54,589 nt of DNA from Pedobacter fastidiosus (GTDB taxonomy: Bacteria; Bacteroidota; Bacteroidia; Sphingobacteriales; Sphingobacteriaceae). A program made the translations under genes and the position numbers. Position 1 is the first letter of the stretch. Every line of letters begins with the position of its first letter. The stretch lies in contig NZ_JACRYL010000027.1 of NCBI RefSeq assembly GCF_014306625.1, positions 1 through 54,589 of the forward strand. The letters are read 5' to 3'. The notes beneath the pieces were generated by a model that made no database searches, was not told where the DNA came from, and saw only the letters and a program-made list of their open reading frames with translations. Of this stretch, positions 35,088-43,989 are shown one piece after another.

Positions 35088-36827
35088 TTGACAAAGAGAC
35101 GGCTAAATAAGATCAGGGATGCTGATGCAACAAAAAGAAAATTTTTGGATGCAATTGGGACGATTTTGACCCAGCAGGGCTTTAGTGCCATCAGAACGAA
35201 CAATATTGCTAGGTTACTCGGGAAGGATAAAAACTTGATCCGTTACCATTTTGGCAGTTTAAATGGACTGCTGAAAACCTATATACAGGATAAAGATTAC
35301 TGGAAGCCATTTTTTGAGCGGTTTCGTTTTTCGGATAATCCAGATGCGAAAGAGATTGAAGCGCTTTTTGTTGGCTTGATGCAGGAGAACTTCAAGGTAT
35401 TCTCAGCTAATGAGGAAATGCAGAAGATTATTCATTGGCAGATTTCAGAAGCAAGCGCACTCATGAGAAGCATTTCTGACGAACGTGAACTGGAGGGTGA
35501 CAAACTGTTAAAAATGGCAACGCCGTACTTCAGGGAAAGCGGGGTAAACTTTAAGGCAATAATCGCTTTGCTTTTGGGAGGAAGTTATTTCATGGTGCTT
35601 CAACACAAAGCGATCAATGGTGTGATCTGTGGCATCGACCTAAATAGTGAAAAAGACAGAGGGAATGTACTGGTAGCCATAGAAAAAATAATAGAGTGGT
35701 CTTGGCAATATGCCGAGAACAACGTTAACGATAAATTACAATCTACCGAAAAGATGACTTACGAATTTGAACAGCTCGAAAAACTATCGGAAAGCTTGCT
35801 TAAAGACGCGACCGACCCTACTGCTTTTAGCGAATTGGAAAAAGAACTTAAACGCTTAGAAAGAGTGTTGTTGAAACAGCTGCTGGAACTTTCCAATGAA
35901 ACGCAGATCAGCAATTTCCTGCAAGTCAACCTCTACCGGATGGGCGAAATATGCGACAGCCATTTTGATCCGAATAGTGAAGGCAATGAAGTGGCGCAGG
36001 CGATACTTAACCTGATGGATCATTTGACTTCGCAAGTGGAACCACTATTGCCAGATACTATGAGTCTTCCGAAATTGTTCTGCAAGCAACAGTCCTTGGC
36101 CTATCAAGATAAATGGCAGTTTCTGAAAAACTGGCTCCAGAAAATTGGAATAGATGAACAGCTTTTACTCATAACGGGTCTGCCATTTGAGCAATTTACC
36201 CATGATGGAAAAATGCGCTGGCACAACTATAAATACCTTAAAAAGTTCGAAAAGGTATTCGAAGAACTTGGTGAAGAACTTCCACAGGACAACTACCAGT
36301 TGATGCATTTGCTGATAGGTCTGGGTTTCAACCACGTTCGGTTTGAAAACTACTGTACCAAAGCGTTTGTTGCCAAAATAGATGGCCTTGCTGGTGCCGA
36401 AGCAAAATCAATCTTAAAAACTGAAAGAACGAGACTATTTCAGGTCAACCTGTACACCAAAATGGTATTTGACCAGGATAGAAAACCAGTAGACGAGGCC
36501 TTGGCAAAATGGATCGATGCGACCATCAAGGGGCTGGCAGATCGTCCGAAGGAAATTCAGCTAAATCCGTTAAAGCTGAAAACAAGGCTGACGGCGATGC
36601 AACTGGCACTTTTTGAAAAAACGCTCTATGCGCACGGCTTTTATGACGAGCCCAATCTTGATGTTTTTTCCGAAAAGATTGCCTGTAATTTTTCTACCAA
36701 GGGGCAGGATGTACTTTCGGCGCCGAGCGTAAAATCAAAAATGTACACCAAGGATGTTTCTGCAATCAAGCCACTGGAACCGATGGTGGCGGCGGTGCTG
36801 GAAGACCTTCGCAGTTTTATGGGATAG
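35088..36827 (+). CDS. TetR-type regulator with a 380-residue C-terminal extension
   Basis: 579 residues. A TTG is used as start (LTKRRLNKIRD...); no ATG lies early enough to keep the HTH. TetR HTH at about 12-60 (GFSAIRTNNIARLLGKDKNL, IRYHFGSLNGLL) and a TetR-like helical domain to about 205. The remaining part (about 215-579) is helical, rich in leucine and charged residues, and unlike any standard TetR protein, which are near 200 residues. Its layout recalls the RteC-type regulators of Bacteroides elements, one of which lies 670 bases downstream; this is only a resemblance. Ligand could be the product of the oxoamine synthase in the same operon. Confidence 0.8.
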   Translation: MTKRRLNKIRDADATKRKFLDAIGTILTQQGFSAIRTNNIARLLGKDKNLIRYHFGSLNGLLKTYIQDKDYWKPFFERFRFSDNPDAKEIEALFVGLMQENFKVFSANEEMQKIIHWQISEASALMRSISDERELEGDKLLKMATPYFRESGVNFKAIIALLLGGSYFMVLQHKAINGVICGIDLNSEKDRGNVLVAIEKIIEWSWQYAENNVNDKLQSTEKMTYEFEQLEKLSESLLKDATDPTAFSELEKELKRLERVLLKQLLELSNETQISNFLQVNLYRMGEICDSHFDPNSEGNEVAQAILNLMDHLTSQVEPLLPDTMSLPKLFCKQQSLAYQDKWQFLKNWLQKIGIDEQLLLITGLPFEQFTHDGKMRWHNYKYLKKFEKVFEELGEELPQDNYQLMHLLIGLGFNHVRFENYCTKAFVAKIDGLAGAEAKSILKTERTRLFQVNLYTKMVFDQDRKPVDEALAKWIDATIKGLADRPKEIQLNPLKLKTRLTAMQLALFEKTLYAHGFYDEPNLDVFSEKIACNFSTKGQDVLSAPSVKSKMYTKDVSAIKPLEPMVAAVLEDLRSFMG

Positions 36828-36854
36828 CATAGTTTTTAGTTTAGTAATAGTTGG

Positions 36855-36886
36855 GGCTGGGCAGATTAATCTGTCCGGCCTTTTTT
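36855..36886 (+). terminator. Terminator between convergent genes
   Basis: GGC, then the near-palindrome GGGCAGATTAATCTGTCC, then GGCC and six T on the plus strand. It ends the oxoamine synthase/TetR operon and abuts the stop codon of the convergent small gene. Confidence 0.75.
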
Positions 36887-37112
36887 ATGGATCGATCAGG
36901 TGCCCCATCTGGTTCACCTCCAAATACTCTACATACTCATAGATCAGTTGCTGGGTAAATCCCGGCAAGGTCAACAGGTTAACCGTTCGATGTTGTAACA
37001 GGTCTGAAAAGGAATGAAAGCCGAGTATTTCCGTGATTGTTTTGAACTCGGTACTTAGTGGGCTTTTGGCAATTGGCTTATCCAGAATATCTGCCTGTAC
37101 TGATTGCTTCAT
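36885..37112 (-). CDS. Small alpha-CTD-like helix-hairpin-helix protein
   Basis: 75 residues on the minus strand. The segment ILGFHSFSDLLQHRTVNLLT with LPGFTQQLIYEYVEYL has the pattern of the RNA polymerase alpha-subunit C-terminal domain: a helix ending in a small residue and phenylalanine, a central L-L-x-x-x-x-x-x-L-L segment, and a G-F turn before the last helix. It probably binds DNA or RNA polymerase. It is divergent from RteC across the 380-base region that holds the nested inverted repeat, so it may regulate the transfer genes. Function is inferred. Confidence 0.6.
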   Translation of the reverse strand: MKQSVQADILDKPIAKSPLSTEFKTITEILGFHSFSDLLQHRTVNLLTLPGFTQQLIYEYVEYLEVNQMGHLIDP

Positions 37113-37160
37113 AAGATTGGTTTTAATCTGCCATCCCGAAATGCAGAATTCTATAAAACG

Positions 37161-37326
37161 ATATAGCGCGGGACACGAACTACACCTGTCTTAGAGGCCC
37201 CGCGAAGAGCCCGAGTACAAGATAAGCCGCACCCGCGCTACAGCGCAGGCGAACAGCCTATTTTTCTCTTGTACTCTTTTGAAATTTCGCGGGTTTCTAA
37301 GACAAGTCAAATAGCTATCGCTATAT
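37161..37326 (+). repeat. Large nested inverted repeat (cruciform or structured RNA)
   Basis: Four arm pairs nest in order: ATATAGCG/CGCTATAT, TGTCTTAGA/TCTAAGACA, CCCGCGAA/TTCGCGGG and GAGTACAAGA/TCTTGTACTC, with a further hairpin GCGCT-AC-AGCGC near the centre. All lie in the gap between the divergent alpha-CTD-like gene and rteC. The total paired length, about 35 bp in registers that keep their order, cannot be chance. It could be a structured RNA leader, an operator array, or a single-strand origin. Confidence 0.85.
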
Positions 37327-37494
37327 AATATTTTATATTGGGCAAATATAAGCATAAGGTTGATAAAACGGTGTACATGTTTTATACATCCACTTTTTCC
37401 CCGTGCAGGGAATTGCGTCTTTTGACCATCACCTGCCCAGTGGAAGTTCTATCAGTCAACTGGTTATGGCAGGTATCATTTAATCCCAGATGTT

Positions 37495-38367
37495 ATGATC
37501 CAAGAATTGAGTAGCAGATTGCTAAAGCAATTGGAACCCGAACTGGAAGAGATTTCCTTTCAGGCGCTTAGTCCCATCAAACGGTTAACAACTGCCATGA
37601 AACCGATCAGGCAGGCCCTTAAAAAACTAAAAAGCTATATCGACGACCATCCTTTTGCATCCCCAGAGGAGGAGATCAGGTTTTTTAAGTACATCAAACC
37701 AGATTTCTACCAGTGGCAGATCTACTTCAATGAACTCTATACCATAGAGGAGAATATTCCGTTCGCCGATGCGGATGCACAGCGATTGCATTTTGAAAAT
37801 GAGCTCATCTATGTACAACGCTTTTTTAGGGAATACAATTTTCAGTACCAGTATTACAAACGGGATGCGAGCGAGCTTGACAACCTCTATTTTATCAGGG
37901 GAGCAGATAACGGAAGTCCGCTGGTACCCAATGTTCCAGAACTGGATGCCAGCTTTTCTACCAATAGCGATTACCTGTTTTCAAAGATCAAGGCCTTTGA
38001 AATGCTGCGGGAATGGCTGAGTGAGCGGATCAACCACCTGAAGAAAAATCCATTGGCCAGTTATCAGCCCGGTTCGGACAGCGATGGCATACGCTGGACT
38101 GGTGAAAGTATCAACTTGGCCGAGCTAGCCTTTGGTATCCACAGAACCGGACAGGTAAATAATGGAACTGCTAGTATAGGTGCAATCTTCAGATGGTTGG
38201 AAGATAGATTTCAGGTCAGCATCGGCATTCCCTCCAAACGGCTGAGCGAGATCAGGCGAAGGACTTCCATCAGCCGAACCCGATACCTTGATGAAATGAT
38301 CGAAATGGTCATCCAAAAACTGGACAAGGAAGATGAATACACGCCCGATAAAAATGGCAGAAAATAG
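37495..38367 (+). CDS. rteC: RteC-family regulator
   Basis: 290 residues, matching the RteC domain throughout (helical N-terminus; FFKYIKPDFYQWQIYFNELY at about 63-82; LYFIRGADNGSPLVP; then KIKAFEMLREWL) and a C-terminal winged/helical DNA-binding part (FGIHRTGQVNNGTASI, SIGIPSKRLSEIRRRTS). In CTnDOT, RteC activates excision under control of RteA/RteB; no RteA/RteB two-component pair is visible here. Its position before the tra genes fits control of transfer. Confidence 0.85.
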   Translation: MIQELSSRLLKQLEPELEEISFQALSPIKRLTTAMKPIRQALKKLKSYIDDHPFASPEEEIRFFKYIKPDFYQWQIYFNELYTIEENIPFADADAQRLHFENELIYVQRFFREYNFQYQYYKRDASELDNLYFIRGADNGSPLVPNVPELDASFSTNSDYLFSKIKAFEMLREWLSERINHLKKNPLASYQPGSDSDGIRWTGESINLAELAFGIHRTGQVNNGTASIGAIFRWLEDRFQVSIGIPSKRLSEIRRRTSISRTRYLDEMIEMVIQKLDKEDEYTPDKNGRK

Positions 38368-38503
38368 CAATTGACTGAAAAGCAATGACAAGTAAAAAAA
38401 TAGCTAGGGATATACCAACATGGATCAATAAAAAACCTGTCGTCTTTGAAAATTTGCTTTCAGAATCCTGGCGTAATTCAGCGGCAGGAAAAAAGAAATT
38501 TTT

Positions 38504-39034
38504 ATGCTACAACAATTTACATGGCAACATTTTTTGGTTGCCACATTGGTACTTACCCTGATCTGGTACCTCGCCGTTATCCTGCTCTTTTATCGGGAAG
38601 AATTTTTTGGGCTGATCACCAGAAAGAAAATTGATGGTTCCGATAACCGTCTACCCCACCGATGGGAAAAGGGCGTTGACCAGTTGGATGTCAATATCGA
38701 AGAAGAGCCCGAGCTGATGGGTGCTTCTAAGCTTCCAGAAGGGATGAGCCTTACCACCAGCGATGCCTTTGGGTTTTCGGGCGGTATTTCAGAAGACAGC
38801 AAAATGGAACAGGTGGGTCTGGTGCCCGATGTACTCCAGGAACTTAAAGCTGTTTTTGCAAAACTTTCGCAGAACGATGGCAACAAAAGGGATTTTTTGG
38901 AAATGATGGCAGAAGTAAGGGAGAAGTTTCCAAAGCTGGTCTTCAATCCAAACATCGGAAAAATCAATGGTTTCATTTCCGAACATGCCCCCTTTCACCT
39001 CAGTGCCCAAGAGCTGGAAGATATTTGGGACTAG
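38504..39034 (+). CDS. ICE-associated single-pass membrane protein
   Basis: 176 residues. One transmembrane helix near the N-terminus (about 9-30, FLVATLVLTLIWYLAVILLF), then a soluble acidic region and a short helical end (FHLSAQELEDIWD). Conserved position in CTnDOT-like elements directly before traE; a role in transfer is likely, but I do not recognise a family. It starts inside a weaker 58-codon frame that I did not accept as a gene. Confidence 0.65.
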   Translation: MLQQFTWQHFLVATLVLTLIWYLAVILLFYREEFFGLITRKKIDGSDNRLPHRWEKGVDQLDVNIEEEPELMGASKLPEGMSLTTSDAFGFSGGISEDSKMEQVGLVPDVLQELKAVFAKLSQNDGNKRDFLEMMAEVREKFPKLVFNPNIGKINGFISEHAPFHLSAQELEDIWD

Positions 39035-39081
39035 GGCAAAACATTCTCAATAAGCTAATTTTTAATCTTAACCATTTCAAC

Positions 39082-39426
39082 ATGAAAATCGAGTTCAATA
39101 ATCCCAAGCAACAAAATTTTGCCAAGTTCCTGATTCTGGGAATCATCATCTGTGCGGTAAATATGCTCATTGGCAGCGATCTGTTTGCCCAAGATGGGAA
39201 TGCGGGTATAGCCGAGGCCACCAATAAGGTCAAGAGTTATTTTGATACCGGATGTGACCTGATGTATGCCATCGGTGCAGTTGTCGGCATCATAGGAGCC
39301 GTAAAAGTTTTTAATAAATGGAACGCCGGAGAGCCTGATACCAACAAGGTGGCTGCTGCCTGGTTCGGTAGCTGTATCTTTTTGGTGGTAGTGGCAACCG
39401 TCCTTAAGTCATTTTTTGGGATCTAG
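39082..39426 (+). CDS. traE: TraE-family conjugal transfer protein (DUF4134)
   Basis: 114 residues from the ATG chosen here (MKIEFNNPKQQN); the longer frame adds 19 residues without a signal. Membrane segment or signal at about 11-36, then a short periplasmic part, then two helices (CDLMYAIGAVVGIIGAVKVF and CIFLVVVATVLKSFF). This is the DUF4134/TraE pattern, a VirB2-like pilin or small inner-membrane component. Starts the block traE-traF-traG. Confidence 0.88.
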   Translation: MKIEFNNPKQQNFAKFLILGIIICAVNMLIGSDLFAQDGNAGIAEATNKVKSYFDTGCDLMYAIGAVVGIIGAVKVFNKWNAGEPDTNKVAAAWFGSCIFLVVVATVLKSFFGI

Positions 39427-39428
39427 TC

Positions 39429-39764
39429 ATGGCCAGTATTTATCAGATCAATAAGGGCGTGTCAAAGCCGATTGTATTTAAGGGCCTGAAAGCGCAGTAC
39501 ATCGCCTATCTGGCGGTAGGCCTAGTGCTTTTGCTCATTGCTTTTGCAGTGCTCTACATTTCTGGGGTGAGTTTATTCATCGTATTGCCACTCATCCTTA
39601 CACTTGGAACCCTGCTCTTTGTGGTCACTTTCAGGTTGAGCCACAGATTTGGAGAATTCGGGCTGATGAAGTACCTCGCCAGAAAAGGTTTGCCCAGAAG
39701 CCTGAAGTTCCGTTCCAGACGAATATTTACATCACTAAAAAATTCAGATTATGGTAGAAGCTAA
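39429..39764 (+). CDS. traF: TraF-family protein (DUF4133)
   Basis: 111 residues. Two adjacent membrane helices (about 26-68) between a basic N-terminus (YQINKGVSKPIVFKGLKAQY) and a basic C-terminal loop (SHRFGEFGLMKYLARKGLPR). Matches DUF4133, the VirB3-like inner-membrane protein that works with the VirB4-type ATPase. It begins two bases after traE and overlaps traG by 14 bases, which indicates coupled translation. Confidence 0.88.
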   Translation: MASIYQINKGVSKPIVFKGLKAQYIAYLAVGLVLLLIAFAVLYISGVSLFIVLPLILTLGTLLFVVTFRLSHRFGEFGLMKYLARKGLPRSLKFRSRRIFTSLKNSDYGRS

Positions 39765-42222
39765 GAATATACTGCCAATCTATAAGGTAGAGCACAACTG
39801 CATACTTTCCACCCAAGGAGATATTACCCTCGCTTATGAAGTTACACTGCCAGAAATCTTTACCCTTTCTGATCGGGACTATGAGACCTATCACCAGGCT
39901 TGGGTAAAGGCGATCAAGATCCTGCCACAGTTCAGCGTGTTCCACAAACAGGACTGGTTTACTGAGGGTGCCTATAAAGCGGATTTCAGCAAAGAAAACA
40001 ACAGTTTCCTATCTGCAAGCAGTGAACGCTTTTTTAACCAGCGAGCCTGTTTAGACCACAAGTGCTACATCTTTCTGACCAAGAAACCATTGGGAAGAAA
40101 ACCTTCATCTTCTGCATACTCTGGCATCCTTCGAAAATCGATTGTTCCCCCACAAACAATAAGCCCGCTACTTTTAAATGATTTTCTCGACAGCGCAGGC
40201 CAGTTTGAGCGGATACTTTCCGATAGCGGTTTCGTTTCGCTTAAGCGGTTGACCGATGATGAACTTGCGGGAACGGGGAACACTGCAGGTATCATCGAAC
40301 GCTATGTTTTTCTTTTGGGAGCAGGACAGATGCCGATGATCAGTGATATCCAGATCAAGGAGGGCATCAGTATCGGCGACAAGCAGGTTGAACTATACAC
40401 CCTTTCCGATGCGGAGGATATGCCTTCGCTATGTGGCAGCAGGATCAATTACGACAGGTATAGTACCGATCGGACAAAGTTTTCTATAGGCTTTGCAAGT
40501 CCGCTGGGAAGCCTGCTCAACTGTAACCACATTTTTAACCAGTACATCTTTATCGAAGATGCGCAGAAAACGATCAAAAGACTGGAAGCAAAAAAACTTC
40601 GCCTACAATCATTATCGGGCTACTCCAGGGAGAATGCCATTTCCCGTGATGCGACCAATGATTTTCTGAACGAGGCAATTGCCTCCCAGCGAATTCCGGT
40701 TAAAGCGCATTTTAACGTACTGGCCTGGTCGGATGAGGCATCCAAATTGAAAGACCTAAAAAATCTGGTGGGTTCGGCAATGGCGCAGATGGATGCGGTG
40801 GCCAAACGGGAAACCGATGGACAGGCGCAGATTTGGTTTGCCGGACTTCCGGGCAACGAGGCCGATTTTCCCATGAACGATACCTTTGATACGTTCGTGG
40901 AACAATCTGCATGCTTCTTTAACCTAGAATCCAACTACCGATCAAGTATCAGTGGCTTTGGAATGCGCATGGGAGATCGGCTTTCTGGAAGGCCTGTCCA
41001 TGTGGATATTTCGGATGAGCCGATGAAACAGGGCATTACCACCAATCGGAACAAGTTTATACTTGGCCCCTCGGGTTCGGGCAAGTCCTTTTTCACCAAC
41101 CACATGGTACGGAGCTATTATGAACAGGGAGCGCATGTGGTTTTGGTAGATGTTGGCCACAGTTACAAGGGACTTTGCGATCTGGTTGGCGGATATTATT
41201 TTACCTATTCCGAAAACGACCCTATAAAGTTCAATCCATTCTACCTTACTGATGGCGATGTACTGGATACCGAAAAAAAGGAGAGCATCAAAACGTTACT
41301 GCTTGCGCTTTGGAAAAAGGATGATGAACCGTTCCGAAGGTCTGAATATGTGGCGCTTTCCAATGCGCTCACCCTGTATTATGAACATCTGGGACATAAT
41401 ACCGATTTGTTCCCCTGCTTCAATTCCTTCTATGAGTTTCTGATGTCCGAATACATGCAGGTGCTGGAAAATGGAAAGGTGAAGGAAAAAGATTTTGATG
41501 TCGGAAACTTTCTTTATGTACTCAATCCATACTACAAGGGCGGTGAATTTGATTACCTGTTGAACGCTACCGAAAGCCTCGATCTGCTCCACGAAAGGTT
41601 TATTGTATTCGAGCTGGATGCGATCAAGGATCATGCAATCCTGTTTCCGGTGGTAACGCTGATCCTGATGGAAATGTTCATCTCCAAGATGAGAAAGCTA
41701 AAGGGAATCCGCAAGGTATTGCTGATTGAAGAATGCTGGAAGGCGATTTCAAAGGATGGAATGGCGGACTACATCAAGTACGTTTTTAAGACGGTAAGAA
41801 AGTTTTTTGGAGAAGCAATCGTGGTTACCCAAGAAGTGGAAGACATAATTTCCTCTCCGATCGTAAAGCAGGCCATCATCAATAATTCGGACTGCAAGAT
41901 CCTTTTAGACCAGAGCAAATACCAGAACAAGTTCGATCAGATACAGGAACTTTTGGGACTGACCGATAAGGAAAAGGCGCAGGTACTCTCGATGAACAAG
42001 GCCAATGACCCCAAGCGCAAGTACAAGGAGGTCTTTATTTCCCTTGGTGGCCAGTACAGCAAGGTTTACCGAACCGAGGTTTCCCCAGCAGAATATTATG
42101 CCTATACCACCGAAGAAAGCGAAAAGATGCTCGTACAGCAATACGCCAAAAAATATGGAAGTGTGCAGAAGGGCATTGCCATGCTGGTCTCTGATCTCAA
42201 CACTAAAAACCAAAATCGTTAA
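39751..42222 (+). CDS. traG: TraG, VirB4-type conjugation ATPase
   Basis: 823 residues, the usual length for Bacteroidota TraG. N-terminal VirB4 domain to about 400; Walker A in FILGPSGSGKSFFTNHM (about 430-446) and Walker B in RKVLLIEECWKAI (about 650), followed by the KTVRKFFGEAIVVTQEVEDI sensor region. It powers assembly of the type IV secretion channel from the inner face of the membrane. Not to be confused with the VirD4-type coupling protein of the mob operon. Confidence 0.95.
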   Translation: MVEAKNILPIYKVEHNCILSTQGDITLAYEVTLPEIFTLSDRDYETYHQAWVKAIKILPQFSVFHKQDWFTEGAYKADFSKENNSFLSASSERFFNQRACLDHKCYIFLTKKPLGRKPSSSAYSGILRKSIVPPQTISPLLLNDFLDSAGQFERILSDSGFVSLKRLTDDELAGTGNTAGIIERYVFLLGAGQMPMISDIQIKEGISIGDKQVELYTLSDAEDMPSLCGSRINYDRYSTDRTKFSIGFASPLGSLLNCNHIFNQYIFIEDAQKTIKRLEAKKLRLQSLSGYSRENAISRDATNDFLNEAIASQRIPVKAHFNVLAWSDEASKLKDLKNLVGSAMAQMDAVAKRETDGQAQIWFAGLPGNEADFPMNDTFDTFVEQSACFFNLESNYRSSISGFGMRMGDRLSGRPVHVDISDEPMKQGITTNRNKFILGPSGSGKSFFTNHMVRSYYEQGAHVVLVDVGHSYKGLCDLVGGYYFTYSENDPIKFNPFYLTDGDVLDTEKKESIKTLLLALWKKDDEPFRRSEYVALSNALTLYYEHLGHNTDLFPCFNSFYEFLMSEYMQVLENGKVKEKDFDVGNFLYVLNPYYKGGEFDYLLNATESLDLLHERFIVFELDAIKDHAILFPVVTLILMEMFISKMRKLKGIRKVLLIEECWKAISKDGMADYIKYVFKTVRKFFGEAIVVTQEVEDIISSPIVKQAIINNSDCKILLDQSKYQNKFDQIQELLGLTDKEKAQVLSMNKANDPKRKYKEVFISLGGQYSKVYRTEVSPAEYYAYTTEESEKMLVQQYAKKYGSVQKGIAMLVSDLNTKNQNR

Positions 42223-42239
42223 ACCCTAAATGAAATGTT

Positions 42240-42608
42240 ATGAAAATCAAGATCATTTTAATGGTGCTATCATTTGCCATCCTATTTGCCTGCAATCCCA
42301 AAAATAACCGATCGTTCTTGCCCGGCATATATGTAAATAATGCCGCTGGTAAATACAGTGTCGCCAGCGACACCCTTGTCATTGAAGCAGTGGAAGGAAA
42401 TAGGTTTGAGCTCAACCGAAAGACCGGCTTTAACCTCATCAGGGATGGCAAAAAGGGCAAACGGGAATATGAGACCGAAAAATGGAACCCTGTTTATGAT
42501 GAGGAAACTGGCGTACTGACAGAAAGCCGTAGGGGAAAAACACTCACGTTCTATCCCGATTCGAATGTGCTAAAGATCGGCAGCAGGTCGTATCAAAAAG
42601 TCAATTAA
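42240..42608 (+). CDS. ICE lipoprotein of unknown function
   Basis: 122 residues with a lipoprotein signal (SFAILFACNPKNN, cysteine at residue 18). The mature part is a small beta-rich domain (GIYVNNAAGKYSVASDTLVI; GKTLTFYPDSNVLKIGSRSY). Small lipoproteins at this place between traG and traI are common in Pedobacter-like ICEs. A role in the envelope-spanning part of the channel is possible; no family is assigned. Confidence 0.7.
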   Translation: MKIKIILMVLSFAILFACNPKNNRSFLPGIYVNNAAGKYSVASDTLVIEAVEGNRFELNRKTGFNLIRDGKKGKREYETEKWNPVYDEETGVLTESRRGKTLTFYPDSNVLKIGSRSYQKVN

Positions 42609-42674
42609 TCAATTATGAAATCATTATTAAAAATATTGGGTCTCTCGTTCAAGTTGAGGCCAGGAGGAAATCGT

Positions 42675-43355
42675 ATGAAAAAATATATGGTTATCCTGCC
42701 GCTGAGCGCCATGACGCTGTTTGTTGGATTGCCCCAAGGGGCAAATGCACAGATTGCCGTTCTGGAAGTGATCAAGGCAGGGGTAAAAAAAGTAATCAAG
42801 GCGGTTGACCTTAAAGTTCAGCGCCTACAGAACGAAACGATCTGGTTACAGAATGCGCAAAAGGTACTGGAAAATCAATTGTCAAAGCTAAAACTGACCG
42901 AGATTGCCGACTGGACAGAAAAGCAGAAGGAGCAGTACAGCAAATATTACGATGAGCTTTGGCGAATCAAGTCCGCCATTACCTATTACAAGCGGATCAA
43001 GGATCTGACCGAAAAACAGATAGATATCGTTGACGAATACAAATGGGCATGGGGACTGTTCCAAAAGGACAAACATTTCAATCCCGAAGAACTTGATTAC
43101 ATGCAAAAAGTCTATTCGGGAATACTGGATGAGAGCATCAAGAACCTCGACCAGATATTCTTGGTGATCAATTCCTTCAAGACCCAGATGAGCGATGCAA
43201 AAAGACTGGAGATCATAGCAAAAGCTGCTGATGAAATGGATGCCAATTATTCTGCATTAAAAAAATTCAACGCTACCAACATCGGAGTAAGCATACAACG
43301 TTCCGCTTCGCTGGATGAAACAGCTAAACTCAGGGAAATCTATGGGATCAATTAG
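42675..43355 (+). CDS. traI: TraI-family conjugal transfer protein
   Basis: 226 residues from the second ATG, chosen because an AGGAGG lies eight bases before it and the protein then starts with a signal peptide (MKKYMVILPLSAMTLFVGLP, cleavage near ANAQ). The earlier ATG would add 20 residues. Coiled helical periplasmic protein (KVQRLQNETIWLQNAQKVLE; IVDEYKWAWGLFQKDKHFNP; KTQMSDAKRLEIIAKA), the usual Bacteroidota TraI, unrelated to the F-plasmid relaxase of the same name. First of three similar genes in a row. Confidence 0.88.
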   Translation: MKKYMVILPLSAMTLFVGLPQGANAQIAVLEVIKAGVKKVIKAVDLKVQRLQNETIWLQNAQKVLENQLSKLKLTEIADWTEKQKEQYSKYYDELWRIKSAITYYKRIKDLTEKQIDIVDEYKWAWGLFQKDKHFNPEELDYMQKVYSGILDESIKNLDQIFLVINSFKTQMSDAKRLEIIAKAADEMDANYSALKKFNATNIGVSIQRSASLDETAKLREIYGIN

Positions 43356-43989
43356 CATAAAATCAGCACTCATCATTATGATGCTCCTTAGTGGTATCTC
43401 CAGTAGTTTCGGTCAGAACTGGAACGAGATCTTCAGGCAGAAAAAGACACAGCAGAAATATCTTCTGCAACAGATCGCAGCATTGGAAGTCTATACCAGC
43501 TATCTCAAAAAAGGATATGAAATCGTAAATGGTGGCCTGCAAACGATCAGGGATATTTCCAATGGAGAATTCAACCTGCATAACGCCTTCATCAGTGGAC
43601 TCAAAAAGGTAAGCCCTGCCATCCGTAATGATGTCAGGGTAATCGAGGTCATCGAAATGCAGCTGGAAATTGGCAAGGCATTCAGGGGCATCAAGTCCAA
43701 TCCGAACCTTAGTGTTTCCAATCAGCTCTATATCCAGAACGTGAGGGAAAACCTTTGGGAGGAAAGCCTGAAAGACCTGGAAGAACTGCTGATGGTGATT
43801 ACCTCTGGCAAAGTTGAGATGAGCGATGACCAGCGGATTGAAAGGCTGAACAAGGTCTATTTCTCTATGCGGGACAAGTCGGCATTCACCCAAGATTTCA
43901 TCAGCGAGATCAGCCTTTTTATTAGACAGAAGGAAATGGAAAAAAGATCAATTGAACAATTAAGGGAAAGTTATGGAATCAGGGAATAA
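43342..43989 (+). CDS. TraI-like paralogue, copy 2
   Basis: 215 residues from the ATG chosen here (MGSISIKSALIIMMLLSGIS; signal cleaved near SFGQ); the longer frame starts inside traI. It overlaps traI by 14 bases and the next gene by 17. Helical, with YLKKGYEIVNGGLQTIRDIS and GKVEMSDDQRIERLNKVYF, which parallel segments of its neighbours. Database lines call similar proteins TerB-like, but I see no metal-binding support for that. Likely a periplasmic component of the channel. Confidence 0.75.
   Translation: MGSISIKSALIIMMLLSGISSSFGQNWNEIFRQKKTQQKYLLQQIAALEVYTSYLKKGYEIVNGGLQTIRDISNGEFNLHNAFISGLKKVSPAIRNDVRVIEVIEMQLEIGKAFRGIKSNPNLSVSNQLYIQNVRENLWEESLKDLEELLMVITSGKVEMSDDQRIERLNKVYFSMRDKSAFTQDFISEISLFIRQKEMEKRSIEQLRESYGIRE

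Noticed and set aside
37140..37330. CRISPR array or tRNA cluster
   Set aside because: The repeats are inverted and nested, not direct and regularly spaced, and no tRNA cloverleaf fits.
38385..38561. 58-codon frame between rteC and the membrane protein gene
   Set aside because: Overlaps the start of the better-supported gene at 38504 and has no known family.
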